A stretch of 64,000 nucleotides of DNA from Streptomyces sp. Act143 (GCF_003143935.1 NZ_QFRX01000001.1:6832977-6896976); one strand, 5' to 3'; shown: positions 23,791-32,472, counted from the stretch's first letter. Translations and numbers: made by a program. The notes: generated by a model from the letters alone, not told the origin.

Positions 23791-25284
23791 ATGACCACCG
23801 CAGACCAGGCCGCGACCGGCCGTACCGTCACGACGAACATCCCCGCCCGCCTGGACCGTCTCCCATGGTCCCGCTGGCACTGGACGATCGTCATCGGACT
23901 CGGCACCGTATGGATTCTCGACGGCCTGGAGGTGACGGTCGTCGGCAATATCGCGGGCCGCCTGTCCGAGCCGGGCAGCGGCCTGCCGATCACCTCCGGC
24001 GAGGTGACCGGCCTGGCGGCGGCGCTGTACGTGGCGGGCGCCTGCTCGGGCGCCCTCTTCTGGGGCCGTCTGACCGACAAATGGGGCCGCAAGAAGCTCT
24101 TCATGATCACGCTGGCGGTGTACCTGGCGGCGACCGCCCTGACCGCCGTCTCCTTCTCCACCTGGTGGTTCTTCGCGTTCCGCTTCCTGACCGGCTTCGG
24201 CATCGGCGGCGAGTACGCGGCGATCAACTCGGCGATCGACGAGCTGATCCCGGCGCAGTACCGGGGCCGGGTGGACCTGATGATCAACGGCAGCTTCTGG
24301 CTGGGTGCGGTGGGCGGCTCCCTGCTGTCGATCGTCGCGCTCGACACCTCGGTCCTGCCGAAGGACGTGGGCTGGCGCCTGACGTTCGCGCTGGGCGCGG
24401 TCCTGGCCCTGGTGATCCTTCTCGTACGCCGCCACGTCCCGGAGAGCCCACGCTGGCTGCTGATCCACGGCAGGGACGAGGAGGCGGAACGGATCGTCAC
24501 GTCGATCGAGGAGCAGGTGGCGGCGGAGAAGGGGGAGCGGCTGGCCCGGCCGGAGGGCGAGATCACCATCCACCAGCGGCGGAGCGTGAGCTTCATGGAG
24601 ATCGCCCGGACGGTGTTCTCGGACTACCGCAAGCGCGCGGTTCTCGGGTTCTCGCTGTTCATAGGCCAGGCGTTCCTCTACAACGCGATCACCTTCGGCT
24701 TCGGCGCCATCCTGACCAAGTTCTACGACGTCCCGACGGGCAGCACCGGCTACTACTTCGCGGTCATCGCGATCGGCAACTTCATGGGCCCGCTGCTGCT
24801 GGGCAAGCTGTTCGACACGGTGGGCCGACGGGTCATGATCTCCTCGACGTACCTGCTGTCCGGGCTGCTGCTCTTCGGCACGGCGTGGCTGTTCGAGCAG
24901 GGCTCGCTGAACGCCGGGACGCTGACGGCGTGCTGGTGCGCGGTGCTGTTCTTCGCCTCGGCGGGCGCGTCCAGCGCGTATCTGACGGTGTCGGAGATCT
25001 TCCCGATGGAGACCCGGGCGATGTCGATCGCCTTCTTCTACGCGCTCGGCACGGCGGCGGGCGGCATCAGCGGCCCGCTCCTGTTCGCCGACCTCACCGG
25101 GACGGGCAAGGTCGCCGACACCGTCCACGCCTTCCAGATCGGGGCGACACTGATGTGCCTGGCGGGGCTGGTGGCGGCGGCGCTGGCGGTGCGGGCGGAG
25201 CGCAGGTCGCTGGAGGACGTGGCGCGGCCGCTCACGGCGGCGGTGGGCGCCTCGTCGAAGGGGGCGGGCATGCGTGCGGCCTAG
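23791..25284 (+). CDS. Major facilitator transporter, sugar/metabolite type
   Basis: 497 residues with 12 predicted helices. WTIVIGLGTVWILDGLEVTVVGNIAG, the loop GRLTDKWGRKKLF between helices 2 and 3, and FLTGFGIGGEYAAINSAIDELIPAQYRGR are typical of the sugar-porter/benzoate-like MFS branch; the second half repeats the loop as GKLFDTVGRRVM. The central loop is long and charged. Substrate unknown. GAGGAGGGAGC lies just before ATG 23791. It is followed at 80 bases by a VOC protein, probably independently transcribed. Confidence 0.92.
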   Translation: MTTADQAATGRTVTTNIPARLDRLPWSRWHWTIVIGLGTVWILDGLEVTVVGNIAGRLSEPGSGLPITSGEVTGLAAALYVAGACSGALFWGRLTDKWGRKKLFMITLAVYLAATALTAVSFSTWWFFAFRFLTGFGIGGEYAAINSAIDELIPAQYRGRVDLMINGSFWLGAVGGSLLSIVALDTSVLPKDVGWRLTFALGAVLALVILLVRRHVPESPRWLLIHGRDEEAERIVTSIEEQVAAEKGERLARPEGEITIHQRRSVSFMEIARTVFSDYRKRAVLGFSLFIGQAFLYNAITFGFGAILTKFYDVPTGSTGYYFAVIAIGNFMGPLLLGKLFDTVGRRVMISSTYLLSGLLLFGTAWLFEQGSLNAGTLTACWCAVLFFASAGASSAYLTVSEIFPMETRAMSIAFFYALGTAAGGISGPLLFADLTGTGKVADTVHAFQIGATLMCLAGLVAAALAVRAERRSLEDVARPLTAAVGASSKGAGMRAA

Positions 25285-25364
25285 GCTTAGGGCGGCGAGC
25301 ACCTGGTCTCCGCGCACCGCGGGGATTCGTGAGGCCCAGGCTGCGACTGTGAGGAGCCGCTCCC

Positions 25365-25724
25365 ATGACCGTCCGCCGGATCATGCCCGACTTCCAGGTC
25401 GAGTCGGAGAACGAGATGAGAGCCAGCCGCGACTTCTACGGCCTCCTGGGCTTCCGGGAAGCCATGGACATGGGCTGGATCGTCACCCTCGCCTCCCCCG
25501 CCAACCCCACCGCCCAGATCAGCTTCTTCACCGAGGAACGCACCGCCCCCGTCGTCCCCGACCTGAGCGTGGAGGTCGAGGACGTGGACGCGGTCTACGC
25601 CCAGGTGGTGGCGTCGGGTGCGGAGGTCGTACGGGAGCTGCGGGACGAGGAGTGGGGCGTACGACGCTTCTTCGTCCGAGACCCGAACGGCAAGGTCGTG
25701 AACGTGCTGACGCACCGAAGCTAG
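25365..25724 (+). CDS. VOC-superfamily (glyoxalase-like) protein
   Basis: 119 residues, one VOC unit. MPDFQVESENEMRASRDFYGLLGFREAMDMGWIVTLASP is the first beta-alpha-beta-beta-beta half; DLSVEVEDVDAVYAQVVASGAEVV and WGVRRFFVRDPNGKVVNVLTH the second. Metal-binding residues are partly retained (the late Asp/His region DPNGKVVNV lacks the glyoxalase I Glu), so it may bind a drug or metabolite rather than act as an enzyme. GAGGAG lies upstream of the ATG. It overlaps the convergent following gene by four bases. Confidence 0.88.
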   Translation: MTVRRIMPDFQVESENEMRASRDFYGLLGFREAMDMGWIVTLASPANPTAQISFFTEERTAPVVPDLSVEVEDVDAVYAQVVASGAEVVRELRDEEWGVRRFFVRDPNGKVVNVLTHRS

Positions 25725-26422
25725 CCCTCCGGGGAGCCCGCCTCGGCGCCTTCCCGGGGCACGGGCTCCCAGTCCGGGCAGTACTCGACATGCACCAGCG
25801 GCACCGACCGGTCCAACAGCCCTGACGTGGGATGCAGTTCGGCACACGCATGCCCGCCCGCACTCCGCCACCGCCGGTCCCGGCCGGGGCCGGTGCCGGC
25901 GAGGTCGAGGAAGTCCGCGGCGGCGTCGGCGAAGGGCAGAGCACTCCCGCTGAGTACGAGGGTGTCGGCGGCGGTGGTGAGACGGAGCCGGTCGCGGAAC
26001 TCGGCGTGATGGGTGCCGGGCACGGCCCGGTCGCGGCGCGAGGGGAAATCGTCCCGCCGGAACTCGACGGTGTGCGGACTCCCGGCCCTCCCCGCCCGCC
26101 CCCGCACCTCCTTCCACCGGGACGCCGGGAACTGCAGGGAGTGATGCAGCAGAAGCAGATCGCGGGCGAGGTGCCGCTCCGGCAGCACGGCACCGGCAGG
26201 CCGCTCAGCGCGCCGCCGCAGCGGCAGATGAACGAGCGACCGGGGCGACCGGGCGGCCAGCAGCCAGGCCGCGGCCAGCTCGGCGGCGGCACCCCGGTCG
26301 ACCCACAGGTTCAGCCAGTGCCCACTGTCGTAGCAGAGCGCGCGGTGCAGCCCGCCGACGCGCAGCACCCGGTACTCGACGGACCCCAGCCGCACCCGGT
26401 GCTCGGTGACACCGAGTCGCAC
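25721..26422 (-). CDS. Uncharacterised protein
   Basis: 233 residues from GTG 26422 with GAGAGGA about 7 bases upstream. I do not recognise the family. Visible features: a beta-rich start (VRLGSVEYRVLRVGGLHRALCYDSGHWLNLWVDRG), a Leu/Arg-rich helical middle, and a tail with HACAELHPTSGLLDRSVPLVHVEYCPDWEPV. Composition is Arg-rich and cytosolic; there is no signal or membrane segment. It follows the small membrane protein 26434-26736 by 11 bases on the same strand, so the two are probably co-transcribed. Upstream extension of the frame reads as shadow sequence of that gene. Confidence 0.65.
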   Translation of the reverse strand: MRLGVTEHRVRLGSVEYRVLRVGGLHRALCYDSGHWLNLWVDRGAAAELAAAWLLAARSPRSLVHLPLRRRAERPAGAVLPERHLARDLLLLHHSLQFPASRWKEVRGRAGRAGSPHTVEFRRDDFPSRRDRAVPGTHHAEFRDRLRLTTAADTLVLSGSALPFADAAADFLDLAGTGPGRDRRWRSAGGHACAELHPTSGLLDRSVPLVHVEYCPDWEPVPREGAEAGSPEG

Positions 26423-26433
26423 CCCCTGTCCTC

Positions 26434-26736
26434 TCAGCCCTGCCGGTCGGCCACCGCCCAGGAGGCGAGCGCGACGGCCCCCGCCATCCCGAACACGGCG
26501 GGCCAGGCGCCCACCTTCTTGGCCAGCGGATGCGCCCCCGCGAACGCGGCGACGTACGCGGCCGTCAGCGCGCCCGCGGCCTTCCCGCCGGCCTGCTGCC
26601 GCCACCGCGTCGCCGCCGCGGCCCCGGCCACGGCCAGCACGGCACCGCCGAGCTGCCGCTTCTTGGTCCAACGGGCCACGCCGTACCCTCCGACGAGCCC
26701 ACTCGCCGCGACGACCGCGCTGGGAACCTTGGCCAT
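26434..26736 (-). CDS. Small membrane protein of unknown function
   Basis: 100 residues from ATG 26736 (AGGAGGCAGGC upstream); an ATG at 26754 is less good. Several short hydrophobic stretches (AVVAASGLVGGYGVARW, LGGAVLAVAGAAAATRW, AAGALTAAYVAAFAGA, AVFGMAGAVALASWAVA) suggest three or four membrane segments with basic loops between. No recognised family. It precedes the 233-residue unknown gene, probably in one operon. Confidence 0.7.
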   Translation of the reverse strand: MAKVPSAVVAASGLVGGYGVARWTKKRQLGGAVLAVAGAAAATRWRQQAGGKAAGALTAAYVAAFAGAHPLAKKVGAWPAVFGMAGAVALASWAVADRQG

Positions 26737-26782
26737 GCCTGCCTCCTGGATCACGTTCGATATGTCCCGAGGCTAGCCCCCG

Positions 26783-27334
26783 CTACGAACGCCCTTCCGC
26801 CCGGGGCGGCAGCCCGCCGGCGGCCCCTCTCCGCGCCCGCAGCTCGCTGACGTACCCCGAACCGATGGCGCAGGCCACCCCGCCGAGCCCGAACCCCGCG
26901 ACACCGGCATTGACGTACCAGGGCACGTCCCCGTTGTCGTAACTCCCGCCGTCACTGGTCTCACAGACGAAGCCGAGCGGTAGGTACGACACCGAGTAGC
27001 CGACGATCTCGACACCCCGCTGATGCCGCTCCCACCAGCCCGCCGTACGACAGGACTGCGGCGGCGCCGAATCCGTACCGCCGTCCTGGGCGGTCATGAG
27101 GGCCCCGACGACGATGAGCAGCCCCCACGCGCAGAGCGCCGCCGCCACGGCACCGGACAGCGCGCCGAGACCGCGCAGGAGGGTGGGCAGATCTGAACGC
27201 CGATCTGAATGCAGATCTGAGCGCGGATCGGAGCGCCGCACGCCTCGGTCGGCGAGGCGTCCGAACCCGTACCCGGCGAGGGCGATGGCGAGGACCGCGG
27301 TGACGAGGACGAACAGCAGACTGAGCAGTGCCAT
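26783..27334 (-). CDS. Membrane protein of unknown function with Asp-Arg-Ser repeat linker
   Basis: 183 residues. Residues 2-22 and about 58-80 are transmembrane helices, and a third lies near residues 147-165 (AGVAGFGLGGVACAIGSGYV). Between helices 1 and 2 a linker reads RRSDPRSDLHSDRRSDL, encoded by four copies of a 12-base unit (GATCTGAACGCC type, 27190-27237). The extracellular part has cysteines (PQSCRT, GFVCET) that could form a disulfide. No family recognised. Start ATG 27334 follows a G-rich stretch. Confidence 0.7.
   Translation of the reverse strand: MALLSLLFVLVTAVLAIALAGYGFGRLADRGVRRSDPRSDLHSDRRSDLPTLLRGLGALSGAVAAALCAWGLLIVVGALMTAQDGGTDSAPPQSCRTAGWWERHQRGVEIVGYSVSYLPLGFVCETSDGGSYDNGDVPWYVNAGVAGFGLGGVACAIGSGYVSELRARRGAAGGLPPRAEGRS
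27190..27237 (-). repeat. Four 12-base tandem repeats inside a coding region
   Basis: GATCTGAACGCC, GATCTGAATGCA, GATCTGAGCGCG and GATCGGAGCGCC follow one another. They encode a four-residue S/D/R unit of the preceding membrane protein, so copy-number change keeps frame. Confidence 0.85.
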
Positions 27335-27459
27335 CGAGCCCCCCGGGTGTGATCGACTGCCGAACGAGTCCAACAGCCGGCCGCGCTGTACGGCAGTGGC
27401 GGAGCCCACAGTTCCGGCAACAGGACGGCTACAGAGGGGGCGCCGTGGGTGAGGTGACG

Positions 27460-27795
27460 ATGTCCATGCCGGACGGCACGAGCATCGCGTACCGGGACCA
27501 GTTCCCGCTCTCTCCGGAGCCGGCGGGCACGATCCTCCTCCAGCACGGCCTCGCCGGTCACCTGGGGGAGTGGGCGCCCTGACACCGGGCCTCCTAGCCG
27601 CCGGCTTCTGTGTGGTGTCGCGTACGACGCGCGGGGCCACGGCCCGAGCACCCGCCGCCCGCCCACGGTGAGCAGGGCGGCGCACGTCGAGGAGGCGCGG
27701 ACGTTGATCGCGGAGCGCGGGCTGACCCGCGTGACCGTGCTGGGCCAGTCCATGGGCGGTCACACGGCGATGCTGCCGGCGTCGGTGGAGGAGTC
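27460..27795 (+). pseudogene. Alpha/beta hydrolase, frameshifted and truncated
   Basis: Three pieces of one alpha/beta hydrolase appear in different frames: MPDGTSIAYRDQ and ILLQHGLAGHLGEWAP (stop at 27580), then LLAAGFCVVS, then YDARGHGPSTRRPPTVSRAAHVEEARTLIAERG with the nucleophile elbow GQSMGGHTAM. Two frameshifts (near 27585 and 27625) separate them. The sequence loses similarity soon after the elbow (about 27790), so the last half with the acid and His is missing. It cannot give an active enzyme. The remaining ~100 bases to 27906 are the cyclophilin 3' flank. Confidence 0.8.
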
Positions 27796-27906
27796 ACCCA
27801 CGAGCACGCGTGAGCGAGGCGCCCGGTTTTCCCAGGGGTCGGCTCACGGCGACGGCCGGCGCGATGGCTCACGCGCCGGCCGTTCGCTGGTTCGGTGGGG
27901 CAGGTG

Positions 27907-28404
27907 TCAGAGCTGACCGGACGCGGAGATGGTGATCTTCGCCGAGGTCGTGCCGCTGCGCGAACCGAGCGCCTCGATCTTCTTGACGAGCTTCATGCTG
28001 TCCTCGTCGGCGACCTCGCCGAACACCACGTGCTTGCCGTCCAGCCAGTCCGTCACGATGGTCGTGATGAAGAACTGCGAGCCGTTGGTGTTCGGGCCCG
28101 CGTTGGCCATGGACAGCAGGCCCGGCCGGTCGTGCTTGAGGGTGAAGTTCTCGTCGGCGAACTTCTCACCGTAGATGCTCTTGCCGCCGGTGCCGTTGCC
28201 CCGGGTGAAGTCACCGCCCTGGAGCATGAAGGCGGGGATGACGCGGTGGAAGGACGACCCGGCGTAGCCGAAGCCCTTCTCGCCGGTGGCGAGCGCACGG
28301 AAGTTCTCGGCCGTCTTCGGGACGACGTCGTCGAAGAGGTTGAAGTTGATACGGCCGGCGGGCTCGCCGTTGATGGTGATGTCGAAGTAGACCTTGGTTG
28401 TCAT
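27907..28404 (-). CDS. Peptidyl-prolyl cis-trans isomerase (cyclophilin A type)
   Basis: 165 residues, exact cyclophilin length. VYFDITINGEPAGRINFNLFDDVVPKTAENFRAL, then GSSFHRVIPAFMLQGGDFTRGNGTGGKSIYG with catalytic Arg (FHRVIP) and FMLQGGDF, then the binding pocket GPNTNGSQFFITT and WLDGKHVVFGEV. Cytosolic, no signal. It speeds prolyl bond rotation in protein folding. It stands alone at the left edge of the accessory block; upstream is 92 bases without a gene before DUF397. Confidence 0.97.
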   Translation of the reverse strand: MTTKVYFDITINGEPAGRINFNLFDDVVPKTAENFRALATGEKGFGYAGSSFHRVIPAFMLQGGDFTRGNGTGGKSIYGEKFADENFTLKHDRPGLLSMANAGPNTNGSQFFITTIVTDWLDGKHVVFGEVADEDSMKLVKKIEALGSRSGTTSAKITISASGQL

Positions 28405-28496
28405 GGGTCTATCCTGCACCCTCGGCTTTGAGCTGCCACATTCGTGTCGGCAGAGGCCTGATGGCAGGGGGGACGCCCCAAGTCTGAGCTGGTGAA

Positions 28497-28700
28497 TCAG
28501 CACGTGCACCGGGTGGCTGCCAGGAAGCTGGCCCATGCTCGCGCCGAGACCGCGAGGTGTGGTGACGCGGGCCGCTTGGAATCGCGGACCAGCACACCGG
28601 AGGGTATGAACGCGGCTTCCAGGCATTCCGTTGCGTTACCGCCGCTGTATGACGACTTGAACCAGGCATGCTCGGCGGCGGGCCGAGGGAGTGCTGACAT
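28497..28700 (-). CDS. DUF397 small regulatory protein
   Basis: 67 residues. The core AWFKSSYSGGNATECLEAA...VLVRDSKRP...LAVSARAWASFL is the DUF397 signature (W.KSSYS..G..CVEVA...VRDSK..). In Streptomyces these are encoded beside XRE regulators of the WhiJ/AbaA or Scr1 type and act as their partner, as antitoxin-like or development regulators. The XRE gene's TGA stop directly abuts this ATG (TGAATG), so translation is coupled. The C-terminal TRCTC tail is unusual. Confidence 0.92.
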   Translation of the reverse strand: MSALPRPAAEHAWFKSSYSGGNATECLEAAFIPSGVLVRDSKRPASPHLAVSARAWASFLAATRCTC

Positions 28701-29546
28701 TCACAGCTCCTTGAGGGCGCGATGGATCATGGCGGATGAGGCTTCCATGTCCAACGCTTGTGCGCGGAGATACTCGAACGCAAGTCTGTAGCGCTCCAGT
28801 TCCTCGTCCTTCTCCAGGAGCAGGGAGCCGGTGTGGAAGTCGACGTAGACCACGTCCAGGCCCGGATCGGCACCACCGATGATGACGAAGCTTCCCAGAG
28901 CCGCGGCGTGGGCCCCTTTGGCGAAGGGCAGCACCTGAAGTGTGATGTGCGGCGACTCATTGGCCTCAAGGAGCCTGCCGAGCTGCTCTTTCATGATCTC
29001 GGCTGACCCGACGACGCGACGGATCACAGACTCGTCGAGGATCGCCCAGAGACGCAGGGGCTTCGACCGATTGAGGATCTCCTGCCGCTTCATGCGGATG
29101 TCGACCAGCCGCTCGATCTCGGCCGGTTCCAGCGGAACCTCGTTGGCTCGCTGAAGTGCCGTGCTGTACGCGCGAGTCTGCAGGAGCCCGGGGACGTAGA
29201 CGCATGCGAAGTGGTTCTCGCCAACGGCTTCGTCCTCCAGCGTGAGCATCAGATTCATGCTCTCCGGAATGGAGTCGGCGAAGGAGCTCCACCAGCCTTG
29301 CTGCTTGGCGTCCTTGGCGAGAGCGACAACGGACGTGCGCTCGGCCTCAGTTGCCCCGTACTCCCGGCACAGCGCATCGACGACGATCCACTTGACGGGC
29401 CCAGCCTGCGTCTCGTACCTGCTGACCGTTGCCTTGGATACGCCGACGAGCTTCCCGGCCTCCTCCAGAGTCAGGCCCTTGCGGGCACGCAACTTCCGCA
29501 TCATCGCGCCAAGTTGGCGGCGTCGGGTGGTGGTTCGCTCGGCCAT
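28701..29546 (-). CDS. XRE-family regulator with DUF5753 domain (WhiJ/Scr1-like)
   Basis: 281 residues. The helix-turn-helix is RKLRARKGLTLEEAGKLVGVSKATVSRYET (residues 17-46), followed by the long DUF5753 domain with GLLQTRAYSTAL, RMKRQEILNR, LDESVIRRVVGS and TLQVLPFAKGAH. This domain is the hallmark of actinobacterial WhiJ/AbaA-like regulators paired with DUF397. The gene is divergent from an HATPase gene across 213 bases, the classic three-gene arrangement. Role: transcriptional repressor, perhaps linked to development or acting as a toxin-antitoxin-like pair. GGAG lies about 6 bases before ATG 29546. Confidence 0.93.
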   Translation of the reverse strand: MAERTTTRRRQLGAMMRKLRARKGLTLEEAGKLVGVSKATVSRYETQAGPVKWIVVDALCREYGATEAERTSVVALAKDAKQQGWWSSFADSIPESMNLMLTLEDEAVGENHFACVYVPGLLQTRAYSTALQRANEVPLEPAEIERLVDIRMKRQEILNRSKPLRLWAILDESVIRRVVGSAEIMKEQLGRLLEANESPHITLQVLPFAKGAHAAALGSFVIIGGADPGLDVVYVDFHTGSLLLEKDEELERYRLAFEYLRAQALDMEASSAMIHRALKEL

Positions 29547-29759
29547 GCGGCTCCTTCGCCATACGCCGGGCGGGCAGGCCCGGAGATCCCCATCAGGCTA
29601 GGCAGCGAGCCTGCCGACCGACCATCAGATTCACCCGATGGATTCTCGTGAGAAGTTACACAGAGAGATTTCTCTGTGCCATGCTCTTTTCGTCAACAGC
29701 TACGCAGCGCAGCCGTACGGATACGGCGAGTTCGGGATGTGCGTGGCTGGGAGGGAGCA

Positions 29760-30398
29760 GTGGCCATGCCTGGATACGAAGTTCACGAGACCCGACTGCG
29801 CTGTGTCCTGCCGTTCGAGGCGGTACCCGGAGAACTGCGTCTGCTGAGGAGAGCGGCGGTCAGGCAGCTGAGCCGATGGGGTATGCCGACTGCGGCCGAG
29901 GAGGCGGAGCTGCTCGTCACCGAGCTGGCGACGAACGTCATCAAGCACGTCGGCGAAGGTGCAACGGCGACATTGATCCTCGAATGGTGCGGTGAGGTGC
30001 TGAGGCTCGAAGTCCACGACAAGAGCCGGGCGGCGCCGACGCTCAAGTCTGCGGGGTGTGACGAGGAGTGCGGGCGGGGGCTGCATCTGCTGGCGGCGCT
30101 AGCTGTGGACTGGGGCACCGTCATCACTGCCGCAGGCAAAGCGGTGTGGTGCGAGATCCCGAGTGGGGCGGGACGTGTCTGTCGCCGGGTAGAGCGGGCT
30201 GCTGGGGCGCTGGAGCATTATCAGGCGGCCAGTGGCGCCACGGGGCTGCGGGATGGCGGACTTGAGGCCGGCCTAGAGGAGTCAGCAGTCGAGCTGATTG
30301 CGGACTTGCTTCACTGGACCGCGGCCCGCGGCCATGATCCGGACGACATGCTCGACCGCGCTCAGATGCACTACGAGGCCGAAGCGGAGGCTGCCTAG
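29760..30398 (+). CDS. HATPase (RsbW-like) anti-sigma/serine-kinase-type protein
   Basis: 212 residues from GTG 29760 (GGAGGGAG at about 5 bases); an ATG two codons later is possible. The N-box EEAELLVTELATNVIKHVG binds Mg-ATP; DKSRAAPTLK and GRGLHLLAALAVDWG are the G1/G2 region of GHKL ATPases. After residue ~135 comes a further ~75-residue tail rich in Glu and Ala, not part of the core. Such stand-alone GHKL proteins beside XRE/DUF397 pairs are typical of Streptomyces developmental loci. It overlaps the convergent HNH gene by four bases. Confidence 0.88.
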   Translation: MAMPGYEVHETRLRCVLPFEAVPGELRLLRRAAVRQLSRWGMPTAAEEAELLVTELATNVIKHVGEGATATLILEWCGEVLRLEVHDKSRAAPTLKSAGCDEECGRGLHLLAALAVDWGTVITAAGKAVWCEIPSGAGRVCRRVERAAGALEHYQAASGATGLRDGGLEAGLEESAVELIADLLHWTAARGHDPDDMLDRAQMHYEAEAEAA

Positions 30399-31150
30399 TG
30401 GCCGACGGCCTGAGCGGACTTCCGCATCTGCTCCCGAAGAGCGTCCGGAGTGCGCCAGGATTCTCCGGGACGGCTCCTGTGACACATGCGGTGGCAGTTG
30501 GCGCACACGCATGCGAGGTCGTCGAGCTTGGTCTCCCGGGTGCCGGAGACGTAAAGGGGAGTGACGTGATGCACTTCGATGTAGCCCTCGCCCAGATCTC
30601 CGTAGGCGTGGGCGAAATCGAAGCCGCAGATCTCGCACCGCAGGGGCTGTCCAGAGCGCTGAACTTGCTTGATCTTGAGCGAGCGCAGTTTCGGGTCCCG
30701 CTCACGCGCCAGGGCCCGGCGGACGAGAAGGCGTCCTTCGATCGCGGTCGCGCCGTTCTCGTCCACTTCGTCCGGCTGCCGGGCGATGCGATGCAACTCA
30801 CCCGAAGCGATGCCTTCCTCAAGGGCCTCGGCGGCTTCGAGCATCTCGGCCTCACGGGCCGTGAACGCTTCGATCATGAGCAGTGTGGGCTTGCCGCAGC
30901 GTGTGGCTTTGCCCGGATAGAGCTTGTGGTTGGTCATGAAGTCCGTGGTCTTGCGGCTGACGCTGTCAGGAGACCGAAAGCCGGGGAGGGCAAGCTCTTC
31001 CGGGCTGTGAATCGGAAGCGAGCGCAGCAACTCCGACAGCTCCCGGACCTCCCGGTGGTTGGTCCGCAGCTCGCGCCAGCCGTTCTTCACAACGAGCGCC
31101 CCGGCCAGCACGAGCTCATCCTCGGTCCACGCAGGTATCCGCATGAGCAA
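30395..31150 (-). CDS. HNH endonuclease, predicted restriction-type
   Basis: 251 residues. Residues 1-110 form an uncharacterised helical domain (WTEDELVLAGALVVKNGWRELR; FRSPDSVSRKTTDFM), which often precedes HNH nucleases of McrA-like restriction type. The HNH/zinc core is CEICGFDF, then YIEVHHVTPLY, then LACVCANCHRMCHR. It likely cuts foreign DNA, possibly modified DNA, but this is inference. ATG 31150 or 31144 may be the start. It is divergent from the C5 methyltransferase over 155 bases and could be part of the same defence locus. Confidence 0.85.
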   Translation of the reverse strand: MLMRIPAWTEDELVLAGALVVKNGWRELRTNHREVRELSELLRSLPIHSPEELALPGFRSPDSVSRKTTDFMTNHKLYPGKATRCGKPTLLMIEAFTAREAEMLEAAEALEEGIASGELHRIARQPDEVDENGATAIEGRLLVRRALARERDPKLRSLKIKQVQRSGQPLRCEICGFDFAHAYGDLGEGYIEVHHVTPLYVSGTRETKLDDLACVCANCHRMCHRSRPGESWRTPDALREQMRKSAQAVGH

Positions 31151-31305
31151 TATCGTATGAGTGTTCGGCGTGGCGGAGGGTGCGTTCAGCGAACCGCGAG
31201 GCGTACTGCAAACTTGGTGAGGTCTCGTTGTCAGTGGGGTCTGTCACCCTCAGTGATGGTGGATTGCAAGATGTGTCTGCCGTTGTACGGCTGCTAGGAG
31301 GGGAC

Positions 31306-32472
31306 ATGACCCACGCGAAGGAACCAGAGGGCGTTGCCGCCGAAGTGCGGAAGCCCCAGTTCACGTCGATTGAGATCTGCGCGGGTGCTGGCGGTCAGGC
31401 CATCGGTCTGCATCAGGCTGGCTTCGGGCACCTGGCCCTGGTTGAGATCGACAAGTACGCCGCGACCACATTGCGCGAGAACATCGAGGTGCACCCGAAG
31501 TGGGACTGGGAGCGTGACAACTGCGACGTCCTCTGCCAGGACGTGCTGGAGTTTGAGCCCGAGCGTGACCTGAAGAAGAGCGCAGGCCTCTATCGCCAAG
31601 GTGACGTAGACCTGCTGGCCGGCGGCGTGCCCTGCCCGCCGTTCTCCCACGCTGGCAAGCAGCTAGGGGAGGACGACGAGCGTGATCTCTTCCCGCGCAT
31701 CCTGGCCCTGGCCGAACTGGTCCGTCCCCGAGCCGTGATGATCGAAAACGTTCGCGGTCTCATGGATGCCAAGTTTGACGACTACAGGTCAAGGATTCAG
31801 GCCCAGCTTGAGGAGATGGAACCGAGCGCTGACGGGCTGCCTGGCTACAAGGTTGTGGGCTGGAATGTGTATGAGGCGGAGAAGTTCGGCGTGCCGCAGC
31901 TCCGGCCTCGGTCCATCCTCGTGGCCTTTCGAAGGGACGTCCTCAAGGACCTGAAGTACGAAGCTCCCGCGCCGAGCGCCGAGCGAGTTACGGTCTACGA
32001 GGCACTCAAGGACACGATGAAGGAGCGCATCAAGCCCTTCAAGGGTGGGTCCCGGGCTGCTGATGCGCAGCGGGTGTTTGACACCTGGAAGAAAGAAGCC
32101 AACAAGGACGTGGCTCCCACGCTTGTGGGCGGGTCCAAGAAGCACGGGGGCGCCGATCTCGGTCCGAGCCGGGCCAAGAAGGCGTGGCGAGCGCTGGGAG
32201 TCTCGGGCATGGGCGTGGCTAACGCGCCCGTAAACGGGCAGCCGACCGGTACCGAGAACAGGGACCTGTTTGGGGCTGATGGGCCGATGCTTACGGTGCG
32301 ACAGGCCGCAATCATCCAGGGGTTCCCGGAGAATTGGGAGTTCACGGGGGGCAAGACTGCCCAGTACCGGCAGGTCGGCAACGCGTTTCCGCCTCCGGTA
32401 GCGCGGGCCATCGGCGAATCGATCATCGAGGTGCTCAAGGCGGCGCGGGAACGCGATCAGGCAAAGAGCTGA
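31306..32472 (+). CDS. DNA cytosine-5 methyltransferase of a type II R-M system
   Basis: 388 residues. Motif I IEICAGAGGQAIGLHQAG, catalytic motif IV GGVPCPPFSHAGKQ (Cys110), motif VI MIENVRGL, motif VIII QLRPRSI, the variable target-recognition region around residues 230-320, motif IX RQAAIIQGFP and X GNAFPPPVARAIG. AGGAGGGG lies 3-9 bases before ATG 31306, which decides the start. It protects host DNA by making 5-methylcytosine. Vsr directly follows (convergent), and an NgoMIV-like nuclease is next, so the predicted site is GCCGGC. Confidence 0.95.
   Translation: MTHAKEPEGVAAEVRKPQFTSIEICAGAGGQAIGLHQAGFGHLALVEIDKYAATTLRENIEVHPKWDWERDNCDVLCQDVLEFEPERDLKKSAGLYRQGDVDLLAGGVPCPPFSHAGKQLGEDDERDLFPRILALAELVRPRAVMIENVRGLMDAKFDDYRSRIQAQLEEMEPSADGLPGYKVVGWNVYEAEKFGVPQLRPRSILVAFRRDVLKDLKYEAPAPSAERVTVYEALKDTMKERIKPFKGGSRAADAQRVFDTWKKEANKDVAPTLVGGSKKHGGADLGPSRAKKAWRALGVSGMGVANAPVNGQPTGTENRDLFGADGPMLTVRQAAIIQGFPENWEFTGGKTAQYRQVGNAFPPPVARAIGESIIEVLKAARERDQAKS

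Noticed and set aside
27668..27916. Separate small hydrolase gene
   Set aside because: It is a piece of the frameshifted hydrolase (nucleophile elbow only) and has no start context.
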